A stretch of DNA of 64,000 bases. It comes from CAZGAQ01 sp964523405 (GTDB taxonomy: Bacteria; Planctomycetota; Phycisphaerae; UBA1845; Fen-1342). Within the stretch, counting starts at the first letter, position 1. Every line of letters begins with the position of its first letter. The position numbers were made by a program, and so were the translations under genes. The DNA lies in assembly GCA_964523405.1 (NCBI GenBank), contig CAZGAQ010000003.1, positions 124,001 through 188,000 of the forward strand, read 5' to 3'. Of the stretch, positions 34,847-42,994 are shown piece by piece. Under the pieces are notes generated by a model. It was not told the origin of the DNA, searched no databases, and saw only the letters and a program-made list of their open reading frames with translations.

Positions 34847-36754
34847 CTACTCCCCCACCGGCTTCACGACCACCGTGTGCTTCACCGGCTGCACCAGCCC
34901 GCGGACCTTGGCTTGCAGCTCCGTCTCGCGGGCCAGCAGCTTGTCGCGGACGGCGTCCAGCGCGCTGCTCAGGGCCGCGTCATTGGGGAACCACTCGCGC
35001 AGCGTACGGTGCCGCGTGATGAAGTCCTTGATCATCTGCGTTTCGTACTTCTGCTTCTCCGCGACGGCCGCATCGAGCTTACCGAACGGTTCGCTGAACG
35101 GGTTGTCGAGGAACTCGTGCGCGAGGTTGATGCCCGCGGCCAGTTGCTCGCGGGTGAACTCCTTGGGCTCGCCACCCCAGCTCACCTGGGCCTTCGCGGT
35201 CGGCAGGTCCGTCACGACGAGCATCAGCCGATTGAGGTCGGCGTTGAACGGGACGTACGGCACGATGCTCTTGCTGCCGTCGGGCTTGGCCGCGTCACCA
35301 AAGAAGCAGAACGGCCAGCGCGTGCTCTCCACTTCGATGGTGCCGTCCTTGGCGTTAAGGACCTTGTGGCCGTCGGTGGCCGTCGCGGCCTTGCCCCACG
35401 GGCAGGTGATCGTGCCGATTTGCCCGTCGAGGCCGAGGCCCTTGAGGAACGCGTACGCCATGACGATGTGGCCGTTGGGCGAAGGATGGAAGCCGTCGCC
35501 GCCGCAGACGTGGTACGCGTCGCCGAGGACGGGCTTGGCCTTGCGCATGGCGAGGATCATGTGATCGTGGACATCGGCGAAGGGCTGGCCGTTGTCGCGG
35601 GCGAGTTCGCGGGCAATGTCGCGGAGGTGCGCGAGGTTGTCGTTGTAGACGTTCGGCGCGATGCCCTTGAACGTGGCCGTGTCGACGGCGCCGGGTGAGC
35701 CGACGACGACGCGGATGTTCGCGGCGCGCAGCTTGGTGAGGGCGGCCTGCATGGCCTCGCGGTAGGTCTGGCCGATGGCGGGTTCGTAGGGTTTGTACCG
35801 GCCGTCGTTCATGCCGTAGCAGGTGGTGGCGACGGTGGGCTTGAGCGGGAGGAGGTCGTTTTCAATCCGGGCGACAAAGCCCGGGGCATGCTCGCCGCTC
35901 CAGCCGAGTTGGACCATGTTGAGGTCGAGCTGCGGGACGCAGGCCAGCAGGTAGTCCTCGATGAAGCGGCTGTAGATCTTCTGCTCGGTGATGGAGTCGC
36001 CGATGACCGCGACGCGATCGCCCTTCTTGAGCACGGGTTCGGGCGCCGCCGCGACGGCGGGCGCCGGCAGCGGGCGGACGAAGACATTACGGAACCACAA
36101 GGGGCCGCCGTGGTTCTGCAGCTCGATCGGGCCGGTCGCGAAGATCGGGACGTTCGGATCCCAGTAGTTCTCGAGCGGCGTGTCGTCGACGACCAGCAGG
36201 TCGTTGAGGTAGACCGTGACACGCTCGCCTGACATGAGGATGCGGAAGGTGTTCCACTCGCCGACGGGGTGGTCGGCGGCGATGAGGGGCTGCGCGGCGT
36301 GGTGCTTGTTGTTGTACAGGCCGCCAGAGCCGGCGGGCTTGTCCCAGATCTGGACCTGCGGGGAGCCGCGGAGGTAGATGCCGCTGTCGCCACCCGCGGG
36401 GATCTTCCAATCGACGAGCAGCTCGAAGTCGCCGTACGGCTGGATGGTGCAGAGGTTGTCGCCCTTGCCGTCGAAGGCGAGGACGCCATCCTCAACCTTC
36501 CAGTGCTCCCGCATGCGGGCGTCGGCTTCCTGCTGGGCCTTGGCGAGATCGGCGGCGGACATCTTGGCCCGCTTCAGCGGGTCGCCGACCAGACCCTGCC
36601 AGCCGGTGAGATCATGGCCGTTGAAGAGGGCGACGAAGCCTGCGGGCGGGGTCGCGCCGGCGGGCGCAGCGGGCGTCTGGGCGAAGGCGGCGGCGGTCAG
36701 CAGACTGGTAGCTGCGGCGATGAGCCACAGACGACGGACGGTGACAGCTAGCAT
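34847..36754 (-). CDS. Secreted DUF1080 (3-keto-disaccharide hydrolase-like) plus SGNH hydrolase fusion
   Basis: The protein has 635 residues. AGGAG precedes the ATG at 36754, and a signal peptide follows (LWLIAAATSLLTAAAFAQ). Residues about 35-240 are a DUF1080 concanavalin-like domain (FVALFNGHDLTGWQGL, DWKIPAGGDSGIYLRGSPQVQIWD, WNTFRILMSGERVTVYLN). Residues about 255-480 are a GDSL/SGNH esterase: VAVIGDSITEQ with the nucleophilic Ser, the CYGMNDG block, and GFHPSPNGH with the catalytic His. The remaining 150 residues are unassigned. DUF1080 enzymes of Planctomycetota act on glycosides; the fused esterase could remove acyl groups from the same glycan. It is divergent from the acyl-carrier operon at 37029. 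Confidence 0.88.
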   Translation of the reverse strand: MLAVTVRRLWLIAAATSLLTAAAFAQTPAAPAGATPPAGFVALFNGHDLTGWQGLVGDPLKRAKMSAADLAKAQQEADARMREHWKVEDGVLAFDGKGDNLCTIQPYGDFELLVDWKIPAGGDSGIYLRGSPQVQIWDKPAGSGGLYNNKHHAAQPLIAADHPVGEWNTFRILMSGERVTVYLNDLLVVDDTPLENYWDPNVPIFATGPIELQNHGGPLWFRNVFVRPLPAPAVAAAPEPVLKKGDRVAVIGDSITEQKIYSRFIEDYLLACVPQLDLNMVQLGWSGEHAPGFVARIENDLLPLKPTVATTCYGMNDGRYKPYEPAIGQTYREAMQAALTKLRAANIRVVVGSPGAVDTATFKGIAPNVYNDNLAHLRDIARELARDNGQPFADVHDHMILAMRKAKPVLGDAYHVCGGDGFHPSPNGHIVMAYAFLKGLGLDGQIGTITCPWGKAATATDGHKVLNAKDGTIEVESTRWPFCFFGDAAKPDGSKSIVPYVPFNADLNRLMLVVTDLPTAKAQVSWGGEPKEFTREQLAAGINLAHEFLDNPFSEPFGKLDAAVAEKQKYETQMIKDFITRHRTLREWFPNDAALSSALDAVRDKLLARETELQAKVRGLVQPVKHTVVVKPVGE

Positions 36755-36863
36755 GTGCGACTCCTGTATGGATCGTGTGTGTGGGGCATAGTTTAGCGGG
36801 GCGCGGGGCGTCTGTCGCGGCGGCGGGCGTGGACCCGGAGTGCAGCGTCGGGTCCTGGCGGCT

Positions 36864-36883
36864 GGCAGGCACGGAGGCCTGCC
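36864..36883 (-). repeat. Hairpin of the GTAGCG family, variant
   Basis: GGCAGGC (36864-36870), loop ACGGAG and GCCTGCC (36877-36883). The loop equals that at 25217 and 43618, while the stem differs at paired positions. It lies between divergent genes, not after a stop codon. Confidence 0.65.
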
Positions 36884-37028
36884 CCACTGGGGCGGCGGAG
36901 CGGGCGGCTCAGGCAATCCCTGCGCGTCGGTTTTGGGTCGCGGCCGCAGGACGCAGGCGTATGCCGATAAGGAATGCGGACCGGTCTGCCGCAACAACGC
37001 GGGCGCCGGAATGGCAGGGAGTGCGCGC

Positions 37029-37283
37029 ATGTCCGCGGATACGCTCAGTCGCGTTCAGGAAGTGATCCGGCAGGTGTTCGCCGACGACGGGCTCGTCATT
37101 CACCGGACGACGGCGGCCGCCGACGTGCCGGGGTGGGACTCGCTGATGCACGTGACGATCATCGTGAATCTCGAACAGGCGTTCGGGCTGCGTTTCAGCA
37201 GCGCGCAGGTGGCGGGGTTCAAGAACGTCGGGGAGATTGTGGACGCGGTGGAACGGCTGACGACGGCCGGCGCGCCGGCGTGA
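37029..37283 (+). CDS. Acyl carrier protein
   Basis: The protein has 84 residues, and AGGGAG precedes the ATG at 37029. It has the four-helix ACP pattern with the phosphopantetheine attachment Ser in VPGWDSLMHVTI (Ser near residue 38). The helices VQEVIRQVFADDGL and VGEIVDAVERLT flank it. It is the first gene of an operon that continues through 42965. Its neighbours (FkbH, MBOAT) suggest that it carries a short hydroxyacyl group, not a fatty acid. In that sense it would do the job of DltC. An in-frame ATG at 37011 is a less likely start. Confidence 0.9.
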   Translation: MSADTLSRVQEVIRQVFADDGLVIHRTTAAADVPGWDSLMHVTIIVNLEQAFGLRFSSAQVAGFKNVGEIVDAVERLTTAGAPA

Positions 37284-37290
37284 GGGTGAA

Positions 37291-37731
37291 ATGAGCACGG
37301 CCGCGCGCGTCCGCCTGCATCACGTGGGCGTCGTGATTCCGAGTCACGACGAGGCCCGGCTGCTCCTGGAGCTGCTGGGGTTGACGGTGGCGCGAACGGA
37401 GTATGTGCCGCAGTACGAGGCGGAGTGTCTGTTCACGGACAGCGCGGGGCCGACACTGGAGTTCGTCATTCCGCGGGGCGGGCGGCTGGCGCAGTTCAAC
37501 CGGGGCGTCGGGGGATTGCACCACATCGCGCTGGCGGTGCCGGACTTGACCGCGATGGCGGCGACGCTCCGGGCGCGCGATGTAGCGCTGCTGGAGCCGG
37601 AGCCGATCGCGGCCGGTCCCTTGCGGATCAACTTCATACCGCCGGCGTACACGCGCGGGCTGATCGTCGAGCTGGTCGAGGATCGCACGATGGTCGCGGA
37701 TGAGCCGGCGCTCGCGGAGGTTGCCACATGA
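37291..37731 (+). CDS. VOC-superfamily protein, methylmalonyl-CoA-epimerase-like
   Basis: The protein has 146 residues in two paired beta-alpha-beta-beta-beta modules. LHHVGVVIPSHDEARLLLELLG opens module one and GVGGLHHIALAVPDLTAMAATL opens module two. The metal ligands expected in epimerases have visible counterparts: His in LHHVGV, His in LHHIAL and Glu in IVELVED. The general pattern (LGLTV, LEFVIP, EPEPIAAGPLRINFIPP) is closest to methylmalonyl-CoA epimerases. In this operon the substrate could be the ACP-bound hydroxyacyl group, perhaps for stereochemical or carbonyl chemistry; that is inference. It overlaps the next gene by four bases (ATGA). Confidence 0.75.
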   Translation: MSTAARVRLHHVGVVIPSHDEARLLLELLGLTVARTEYVPQYEAECLFTDSAGPTLEFVIPRGGRLAQFNRGVGGLHHIALAVPDLTAMAATLRARDVALLEPEPIAAGPLRINFIPPAYTRGLIVELVEDRTMVADEPALAEVAT

Positions 37732-38672
37732 TCGCCACCGCTGTGCCGCACTCTGCGTCGGCGGCGTATCCCCGCGCGGTTGCCCTGGCGGACGAAATCC
37801 GTCTGAACGCGGTGCGGCTATTGGGCGGACAGCTCGGTTTTCTGACGGAGCACCGGCCGGCGACGTTCTGGCCCGAGGCGGAGCGGCTGCTGGCGCTGAC
37901 CGAGACGATGGGCGTGCGGCCGCTGGAGGTGCTGCTGGAATACACGCTGGCGTACCTGAAAGAGCAGGCGCGGTATCTGGCGACGGGGAGCTATTCGCAC
38001 ACGGACTTCGAGCACGTGCGGCGGGAAGTGTACGACAACCCAGAGGTGATGGAGCGGTTCTACCTCGGCGGGCTGTTGCTGACGCACGCGTTCTGGCCAA
38101 TCCACTTCGACATTCACACGTTCTTCCGGCAGGCGTTTGTGCCGCGGGTGGCGACGGACGGGCAGGGCAGCGAGATCGGGTTCGGACACGGGCTGTACCT
38201 GCTGGACATGCTGACGGCGCGGCCGGGGACGCGGGCAATCGGGCTGGACATCAGTGCGTGCGCGCGGCGGTTCGCGGGGCAGTTATTGCAGGCAGGCGGG
38301 GTGGCGGCGGGGCGGTACGAGCTGGGGCCAGGAGATGCGCGCGAGGCATTGCCGCTGGAGGCGGCGAGCTGCGATTGGCTGATTTGTGCCGAGGTGCTGG
38401 AGCATATACCGGCGCCGGGGGAGTTGCTGGGGGAGTTGCGGCGGTGTCTGCGACCGGGCGCGCCGGTGTTTCTGACGACGGTGGTAGACAGCAACGCGCT
38501 CGATCATCTGTACCGGTTCGCAAGCGTCGGGGAGATCCGCGAAGTCGTCCACGCGGCGGGGCTGGCGATCGTGGCAGAGCAGGTGTTCCGGGTGCGGGAC
38601 TATGACGCCGCGGCGCGCGATCCGACAGTCGACGTGGCGCTGGTATGCCTGCCGCGTGAGGCGAGGGCATGA
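37728..38672 (+). CDS. SAM-dependent methyltransferase (class I)
   Basis: The protein has 314 residues. The first 130 residues are helical and not part of the classic fold (EIRLNAVRLLGGQLGFL, EHVRREVYDNPEVMERFYLGGLL). The Rossmann part has motif I as GSEIGFGHGLYLLDML, the ribose-binding acidic residue in IGLDISACA, motif IV as CDWLICAEVLEHIPAPG, and the final strands as VFLTTVVDS. Start and stop codons overlap both neighbours (ATGA on each side), so translation is coupled to the VOC and FkbH genes. A substrate on the ACP or the final polymer is equally possible. O-methylation of an ACP-bound glyceryl-derived unit has precedent in methoxymalonate biosynthesis. Confidence 0.85.
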   Translation: MIATAVPHSASAAYPRAVALADEIRLNAVRLLGGQLGFLTEHRPATFWPEAERLLALTETMGVRPLEVLLEYTLAYLKEQARYLATGSYSHTDFEHVRREVYDNPEVMERFYLGGLLLTHAFWPIHFDIHTFFRQAFVPRVATDGQGSEIGFGHGLYLLDMLTARPGTRAIGLDISACARRFAGQLLQAGGVAAGRYELGPGDAREALPLEAASCDWLICAEVLEHIPAPGELLGELRRCLRPGAPVFLTTVVDSNALDHLYRFASVGEIREVVHAAGLAIVAEQVFRVRDYDAAARDPTVDVALVCLPREARA

Positions 38673-40531
38673 CGGCGATTGCACCGAGTCCGGCGGGCAC
38701 CGGTTCAAGGGCCGTCATCGGAGCACTGCCGACGGGGGCGGCACTGCGTGAGGCGTTGCGACGGCGGACCGTGCCGCCGGAGCAACTCGTGCTCGCGGGG
38801 CGGCGAATCGCGGCGAGTCCGGCGACGGCGGTGCCGTTACGAGTGACGATTCTGGGGCAATGCACGACGGCGTGGCTGGCGCCGGTGTTGGTGGCGGAAG
38901 CGTGGGGACGTGGCGCAGCCGTCGCGGCGACGAGCGGGGAGTACGACAACGTCATCCAGGAACTCGCGCGGGACGGCACAACGCATGACGTGGTCGTGCT
39001 GGTGCCGTGGAACCGGCGACTGCTAGGGCCGGACGAGCGACCGGTGGCGCAGCGCGTGGCTGATGAAGTAGCGCTATGGCGGCAGGCGTGGGAACTGGCG
39101 GCGCGCCAGGGGGCGCGGCTGGTGCAAGTGGGATACGACTGGGTGGTGCCGGATGCCGGGGGGTATCACCTGAGCAGCCGCGGGGGCGGAGCGGTCGAGC
39201 GCGTGCGGGCGGTGAACGCGGCACTGCGGGCGGAGTTGCCGGCAGGCACGTACTTCGTTGACCTGGAGGCGGTGGCGGGTGAGCAGGGGCGCGGGCGGTT
39301 CTATGAGCCGCGGAGCGACAATTGGACGCGGCAGCCGTTCAGCCCAACGGGGCTGGCGTGGCTGGGGCGGCACGTGTGGGCGGGGGTGCGGGCGGTGACG
39401 ACGGGGCCGAAGAAGGTGCTGGTCCTGGACCTGGACAACACGCTATGGGGCGGGGTGGTCGGGGAGACGGGGCCGCTGGGGATTCAGCTCGGCGACAGCC
39501 CGGAGGGGGAGGCGTTTCGCGGTTTTCAGACGTATTGCCGGGCGCTGGCGCGGCGGGGGGTGGTGCTGGCGGTGTGCTCGAAGAACAATCCGGCCGACGC
39601 GAGCGAGCCGTTCGCCAAGAACCCCGACATGGTGCTGCGGCGCAAGGACTTTGCGGCGTTTGAGGCAAGCTGGGAGCCCAAGTCGGTGGGGCTCGCGCGC
39701 ATCGCGGCGACGTTGCGGCTGGGGCTCGATGCGTTTGTGTTCTTTGACGACAGTCCGACCGAGCGCGAGCAGGTGCGGCAGGCGCTGCCGCAGGTCGAGG
39801 TCGTCGACGTGCCGGCGGATCCGGCCGAGTATGTGCGGAGCCTGGCGAGCGGACTGTGGTTCGAGGCGGCGCTGCTGACGGCGGAGGATACGCAGCGCAG
39901 CGCGCAGTACCAGGTCGAGAGTCAGCGGCAGCAGGCCAGCCAGGCCGCGGGATCGGTGGACGAGTATCTGGCGTCGCTGGAGATGCAGAGCGACGTGCGG
40001 CCGATCGACGAGGGGGATTTGCAGCGGGTGGCGCAGCTCATCGGGAAGACGAACCAGTTCAACCTGACGACGCGGCGGCACACGGGGGAGGACGTGCGGC
40101 GGATGCTGGCGCAGGAGGGCAGCGTCGGGCTGACGTTGCGGCTGCGTGATCGGTTCGGGGATTACGGGCTGATCTCGGTGGCGCTGGGAACACCAGTGCC
40201 GGCCGCGGAGCCGACATTGCGAATCGACACGTGGCTGATGAGCTGCCGGGCGATCGGGCGGACGGTGGAAGCGCACTTCATGAATTGCATCGCGGAGGCG
40301 GCGCGGGCGCGGGGCTACGCGGTGCTGATCGGGGAATTCATCGCGAGCGAGAAGAACCAGCAGGTGGCGGACTTGTACGAGCGGTTCGGGTTCGCGCGGC
40401 GGCCGGACGAGGGTGATGGGGTCGCGCGATTCCGGCTGCCCTTGGCCGATTGGGCGGCGCGGCCGACACATGTGCGGCCGGCTGCGGGCAGGGCCACGGA
40501 TTCGGGGAACGCGGTCGAGGGGGCGGCGTAA
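38669..40531 (+). CDS. FkbH-type HAD protein (glyceryl-ACP loading)
   Basis: The protein has 620 residues. An N-terminal Rossmann/SGNH-like part (VTILGQCTTAWLAPVLVAEA) is followed by the HAD core VLVLDLDNTLWGGVVGE with Asp near residue 254. HAD motif II reads VCSKNNPADA with Cys near 303, and FVFFDDSPTEREQV carries the final acidic pair. The C-terminal GNAT-like part has IGKTNQFNLTTRR, DRFGDYGLISVAL and EAHFMNCIAEAARARGY. FkbH proteins take 1,3-bisphosphoglycerate, remove its phosphate and load the glyceryl group onto an ACP through a Cys thioester. The Cys here is in the expected place. It overlaps both neighbours, and the ACP is in the same operon. Confidence 0.9.
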   Translation: MTAIAPSPAGTGSRAVIGALPTGAALREALRRRTVPPEQLVLAGRRIAASPATAVPLRVTILGQCTTAWLAPVLVAEAWGRGAAVAATSGEYDNVIQELARDGTTHDVVVLVPWNRRLLGPDERPVAQRVADEVALWRQAWELAARQGARLVQVGYDWVVPDAGGYHLSSRGGGAVERVRAVNAALRAELPAGTYFVDLEAVAGEQGRGRFYEPRSDNWTRQPFSPTGLAWLGRHVWAGVRAVTTGPKKVLVLDLDNTLWGGVVGETGPLGIQLGDSPEGEAFRGFQTYCRALARRGVVLAVCSKNNPADASEPFAKNPDMVLRRKDFAAFEASWEPKSVGLARIAATLRLGLDAFVFFDDSPTEREQVRQALPQVEVVDVPADPAEYVRSLASGLWFEAALLTAEDTQRSAQYQVESQRQQASQAAGSVDEYLASLEMQSDVRPIDEGDLQRVAQLIGKTNQFNLTTRRHTGEDVRRMLAQEGSVGLTLRLRDRFGDYGLISVALGTPVPAAEPTLRIDTWLMSCRAIGRTVEAHFMNCIAEAARARGYAVLIGEFIASEKNQQVADLYERFGFARRPDEGDGVARFRLPLADWAARPTHVRPAAGRATDSGNAVEGAA

Positions 40532-41700
40532 TGGACGCCGTGGTCGACATCACTTCGCTGAAGCTGTGGGCCGTGTTCGGGGCGGCAGTGTGCCTGCTGA
40601 CGCCGATCGTGGTACCGAGCCGGAGGCGGGTCGTCCTGGCGGGATTAAACCTCGGGTTTGTCGGGCTGTGCGCAGGGGGTCACGCGGTGATCGGCGTGGC
40701 AGCCGGTGTGGTGCTCACGTGGCTGTGGCTGCGAACGATGCGCAACCGGCGACTGGGCCCGTTGGCCGCGATGGCGGGATTGGTGATTGCGCTGGGGCTG
40801 TTTGCGCTGCACAAGGCGCCACAGGTTTCGGCGGGGCTGGGCGCGCGGGCGATCAACCCGCTGCTCACGACGATCGGATTTTCATACGTGCTGCTGCGGC
40901 TGATCGAAGTCGGGCGGGCGGTGGCGGAGGGACGGCACGTGGCGCCGGGGCTGGTGGCGCTGGTCAACTACGTGCTGCCGTTTCATATGCTGGCGGCCGG
41001 GCCGGTGCAGGCGTACGACGAGTTCGTGGCGCAGCCGGCGGTGCCGCCGCCGTTGAGCACGCGGGCGGCGCTGGAGGGGGCGGAGCGGGTAGCGCAGGGG
41101 CTGTTCAAGAAGTTCGTGCTGGCGACGGTGCTGCTGCAGGTATTTTCGACGGGCTGGCAAGGCGGCGGCTGGTACCGCGTGGTGGAAATGAACGTCCATT
41201 TCCTGTGGCTGTACCTGGACTTCAGCGCGTATAGCGATATTGCCGTGGGGCTGGGGCGGCTCATGGGGCTCGCGACGCCTGAGAACTTCAACCGGCCGTA
41301 CCTGGCGCGCAACCTGACGGACTTCTGGGAGCGGTGGCACATATCGCTATCGCAGTTCATTCGCCGTCACCTATTCGTACCGCTGCAGCTCGCATTTGTC
41401 CGGCAGGCGCGGGGGCGCCGGCCGCTGCTGGCGGCGAGTCTCGCGCTGGGGATTGCCTTCCTGCTGTGCGGGCTGTGGCACGGGCTGACGTGGCCGTTCT
41501 TCGCCTGGGGCGCGCTGCACGCGGTGGGGCTGGTGGCGTCGAATCTCTACAAGGAGCTTTTGCGCCGGCGGCTGGGGCCCGCCGGCGTGCGGGCGTATCT
41601 GGCGTCGACGCCGATCCGCGTGTGCGCGACGGTGGCGACGTTTGAGTTTGTCGCATTCTCGGTGATGCTGGTGGGGCAGAGCTGGAGGAGTCCGTGGTGA
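40531..41700 (+). CDS. MBOAT acyltransferase (DltB/AlgI type)
   Basis: The protein has 389 residues and is mostly membrane helices, with the ATG overlapping the FkbH stop codon (TAATG). Family signatures are present: LVNYVLPFHMLAAGPVQAYD, LWLYLDFSAYSDIAVGLGRLMG, NFNRPYLARNLTDFWERWHIS and FLLCGLWHGLTWPFFAWGALH. The His of LWHG, near residue 317, is the conserved catalytic His. MBOATs of this type take an acyl group from a cytoplasmic thioester and pass it across the membrane for polymer acylation. The MBOAT ends in QSWRSPW with no acyl-shuttle motif of its own; that motif is on the next, separate protein. Confidence 0.93.
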   Translation: MDAVVDITSLKLWAVFGAAVCLLTPIVVPSRRRVVLAGLNLGFVGLCAGGHAVIGVAAGVVLTWLWLRTMRNRRLGPLAAMAGLVIALGLFALHKAPQVSAGLGARAINPLLTTIGFSYVLLRLIEVGRAVAEGRHVAPGLVALVNYVLPFHMLAAGPVQAYDEFVAQPAVPPPLSTRAALEGAERVAQGLFKKFVLATVLLQVFSTGWQGGGWYRVVEMNVHFLWLYLDFSAYSDIAVGLGRLMGLATPENFNRPYLARNLTDFWERWHISLSQFIRRHLFVPLQLAFVRQARGRRPLLAASLALGIAFLLCGLWHGLTWPFFAWGALHAVGLVASNLYKELLRRRLGPAGVRAYLASTPIRVCATVATFEFVAFSVMLVGQSWRSPW

Positions 41701-41918
41701 CCACGCTGGCCCCCCCACCGACACGCCCGCACCCCGCCGTCACGCCGCCCGAGCTCGTCGCGGCAACGCCGGTGCCGGCGCCGGTTGTCGCGGAGCAGCA
41801 GGAGACCCCCCTGCCGGTGTGGCAGTTCGTGTTGCGCATCTTCTGGGTGGCCGTACAGATTCTGGCGGCGATCGTATTTATGAAGCAGGGCACGCCGTTC
41901 TTCTACCAGGGCTTTTGA
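41697..41918 (+). CDS. DltX-like membrane microprotein with C-terminal FFYQGF
   Basis: The protein has 73 residues from GTG 41697, which overlaps the MBOAT stop codon; a GTG at 41694 would add one. The first 40 residues are Pro/Ala-rich and presumably cytoplasmic. One membrane helix follows (VWQFVLRIFWVAVQILAAIVF), then the short tail MKQGTPFFYQGF. That tail ends the protein and fits F-x-Y-x-x-F, the C-terminal hexapeptide whose Tyr carries the acyl group in DltX. Its place between the MBOAT and the exported SGNH protein equals that of DltX between DltB and DltD in function. I infer that it shuttles the acyl group. Homology to DltX over the rest is not visible. Confidence 0.75.
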   Translation: MTTLAPPPTRPHPAVTPPELVAATPVPAPVVAEQQETPLPVWQFVLRIFWVAVQILAAIVFMKQGTPFFYQGF

Positions 41919-41921
41919 CGC

Positions 41922-42965
41922 ATGTGGCCGCAACTTCGCCGTCTCCGAAGTCCTGCGATCGTCGCCGTGTCACTGGCTGCGGCGGTGGCGCTGATCGACC
42001 GCGCGGGGGCGGGGCTCGCCAGCCTGGCGGGCGAACGACAGGACCCGCCGATGTTCTGGGACTTCGTGACGCGCTGCGGGGCGCAGGTCGCGGCGGCGGA
42101 GCAGGTGCAGGCCGCAGAGCCCGCGCCGCTGGTGGTGATTTGCGGCGTCTCGTCGGTGCTGCGGGGGCTCGATGGACATACGCTCCACGCGGCCGATCCG
42201 GAGCAGCGGCGCTGGCTGGTGCTGGGGGCAGGCGGCAAGATGCGGCAGCTCGAGCGCTACGGGGAGATTCTGGACGCGAGCGCCTTGCGGCCGGACTGTG
42301 TGCTGGTGGGCATTCACCGGATGATGCTGGCGCTGGAGAAGCCGGGGGTGTGGGCCCAGGCCGATCCGTCCGATCCGGATTTCGCGGATCAGGCGGGGGC
42401 GGCGACGGCGACATGGGGTCTGCAACGGCGGTTGTTCCGGAACGCGTGGCTGGGCCGGGAGCGCAAGCGGATACTCAATGACGCGCGCTTCGTGCTGTAC
42501 ACGGCGCGGATGCGGCTGCTGGGGGCCTGGGGGCTGCCGGTGAGCGTGACGTTTGCGGCCAGCCCCGATCCGTGGGCGCCGTTTGAGATTCGCCCGGCGG
42601 AGCACGAGAAGCCGGAGTTGCTGGCCACCGAGTGGGAGCGGCTGGGTTACCGCTGCACGGCAGTGAGCTACGCGCGCCGGGATTGGCAGGCGGCGGCGCT
42701 GGCGCGGCACGTGGCCACGCTGCGGCGGAGAACGCCGGACGTGCGGATCGTGCTGATGCCGGAACATTCGCAGTTGCGGACGGCGTACGAGTCGGCGGCG
42801 GATGCGGCGCTGGCGGAGGCGTTGGAGAAGGCGGGCGCGGGGGTGCCGCTGCCGGTGATCGATTTGAGGGATGCGTTGGCGGATGAGCTGTTCTTCGACT
42901 ACTCGCATCCGAATCTGGCGGGGCGGGAGAAGTTGTCGACGTTGCTGCCGGCGCTGGTGCGGTGA
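41922..42965 (+). CDS. Exported SGNH-type acyltransferase (DltD-like role)
   Basis: The protein has 347 residues with an N-terminal membrane or signal helix (IVAVSLAAAVALIDRAGAGL). The SGNH nucleophile is in VVICGVSSVLRGLDG, at Ser 77 or 78, replacing the usual GDS. LVGIHRMMLAL and IVLMPEHSQLRTAYE are the middle blocks. FFDYSHPNLAGREKL supplies the Asp and His pair near residues 326 and 329. This Ser-Asp-His arrangement and the membrane anchor resemble DltD and AlgJ/AlgX-type polymer acyltransferases. It starts 3 bases after the shuttle microprotein. It is the last gene of the operon, with the role of moving the acyl group from Tyr to the polymer; the polymer is unknown. Confidence 0.8.
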   Translation: MWPQLRRLRSPAIVAVSLAAAVALIDRAGAGLASLAGERQDPPMFWDFVTRCGAQVAAAEQVQAAEPAPLVVICGVSSVLRGLDGHTLHAADPEQRRWLVLGAGGKMRQLERYGEILDASALRPDCVLVGIHRMMLALEKPGVWAQADPSDPDFADQAGAATATWGLQRRLFRNAWLGRERKRILNDARFVLYTARMRLLGAWGLPVSVTFAASPDPWAPFEIRPAEHEKPELLATEWERLGYRCTAVSYARRDWQAAALARHVATLRRRTPDVRIVLMPEHSQLRTAYESAADAALAEALEKAGAGVPLPVIDLRDALADELFFDYSHPNLAGREKLSTLLPALVR

Positions 42966-42994
42966 GGGGCGGCGGGGAGTCAATCCGCCGGGTG

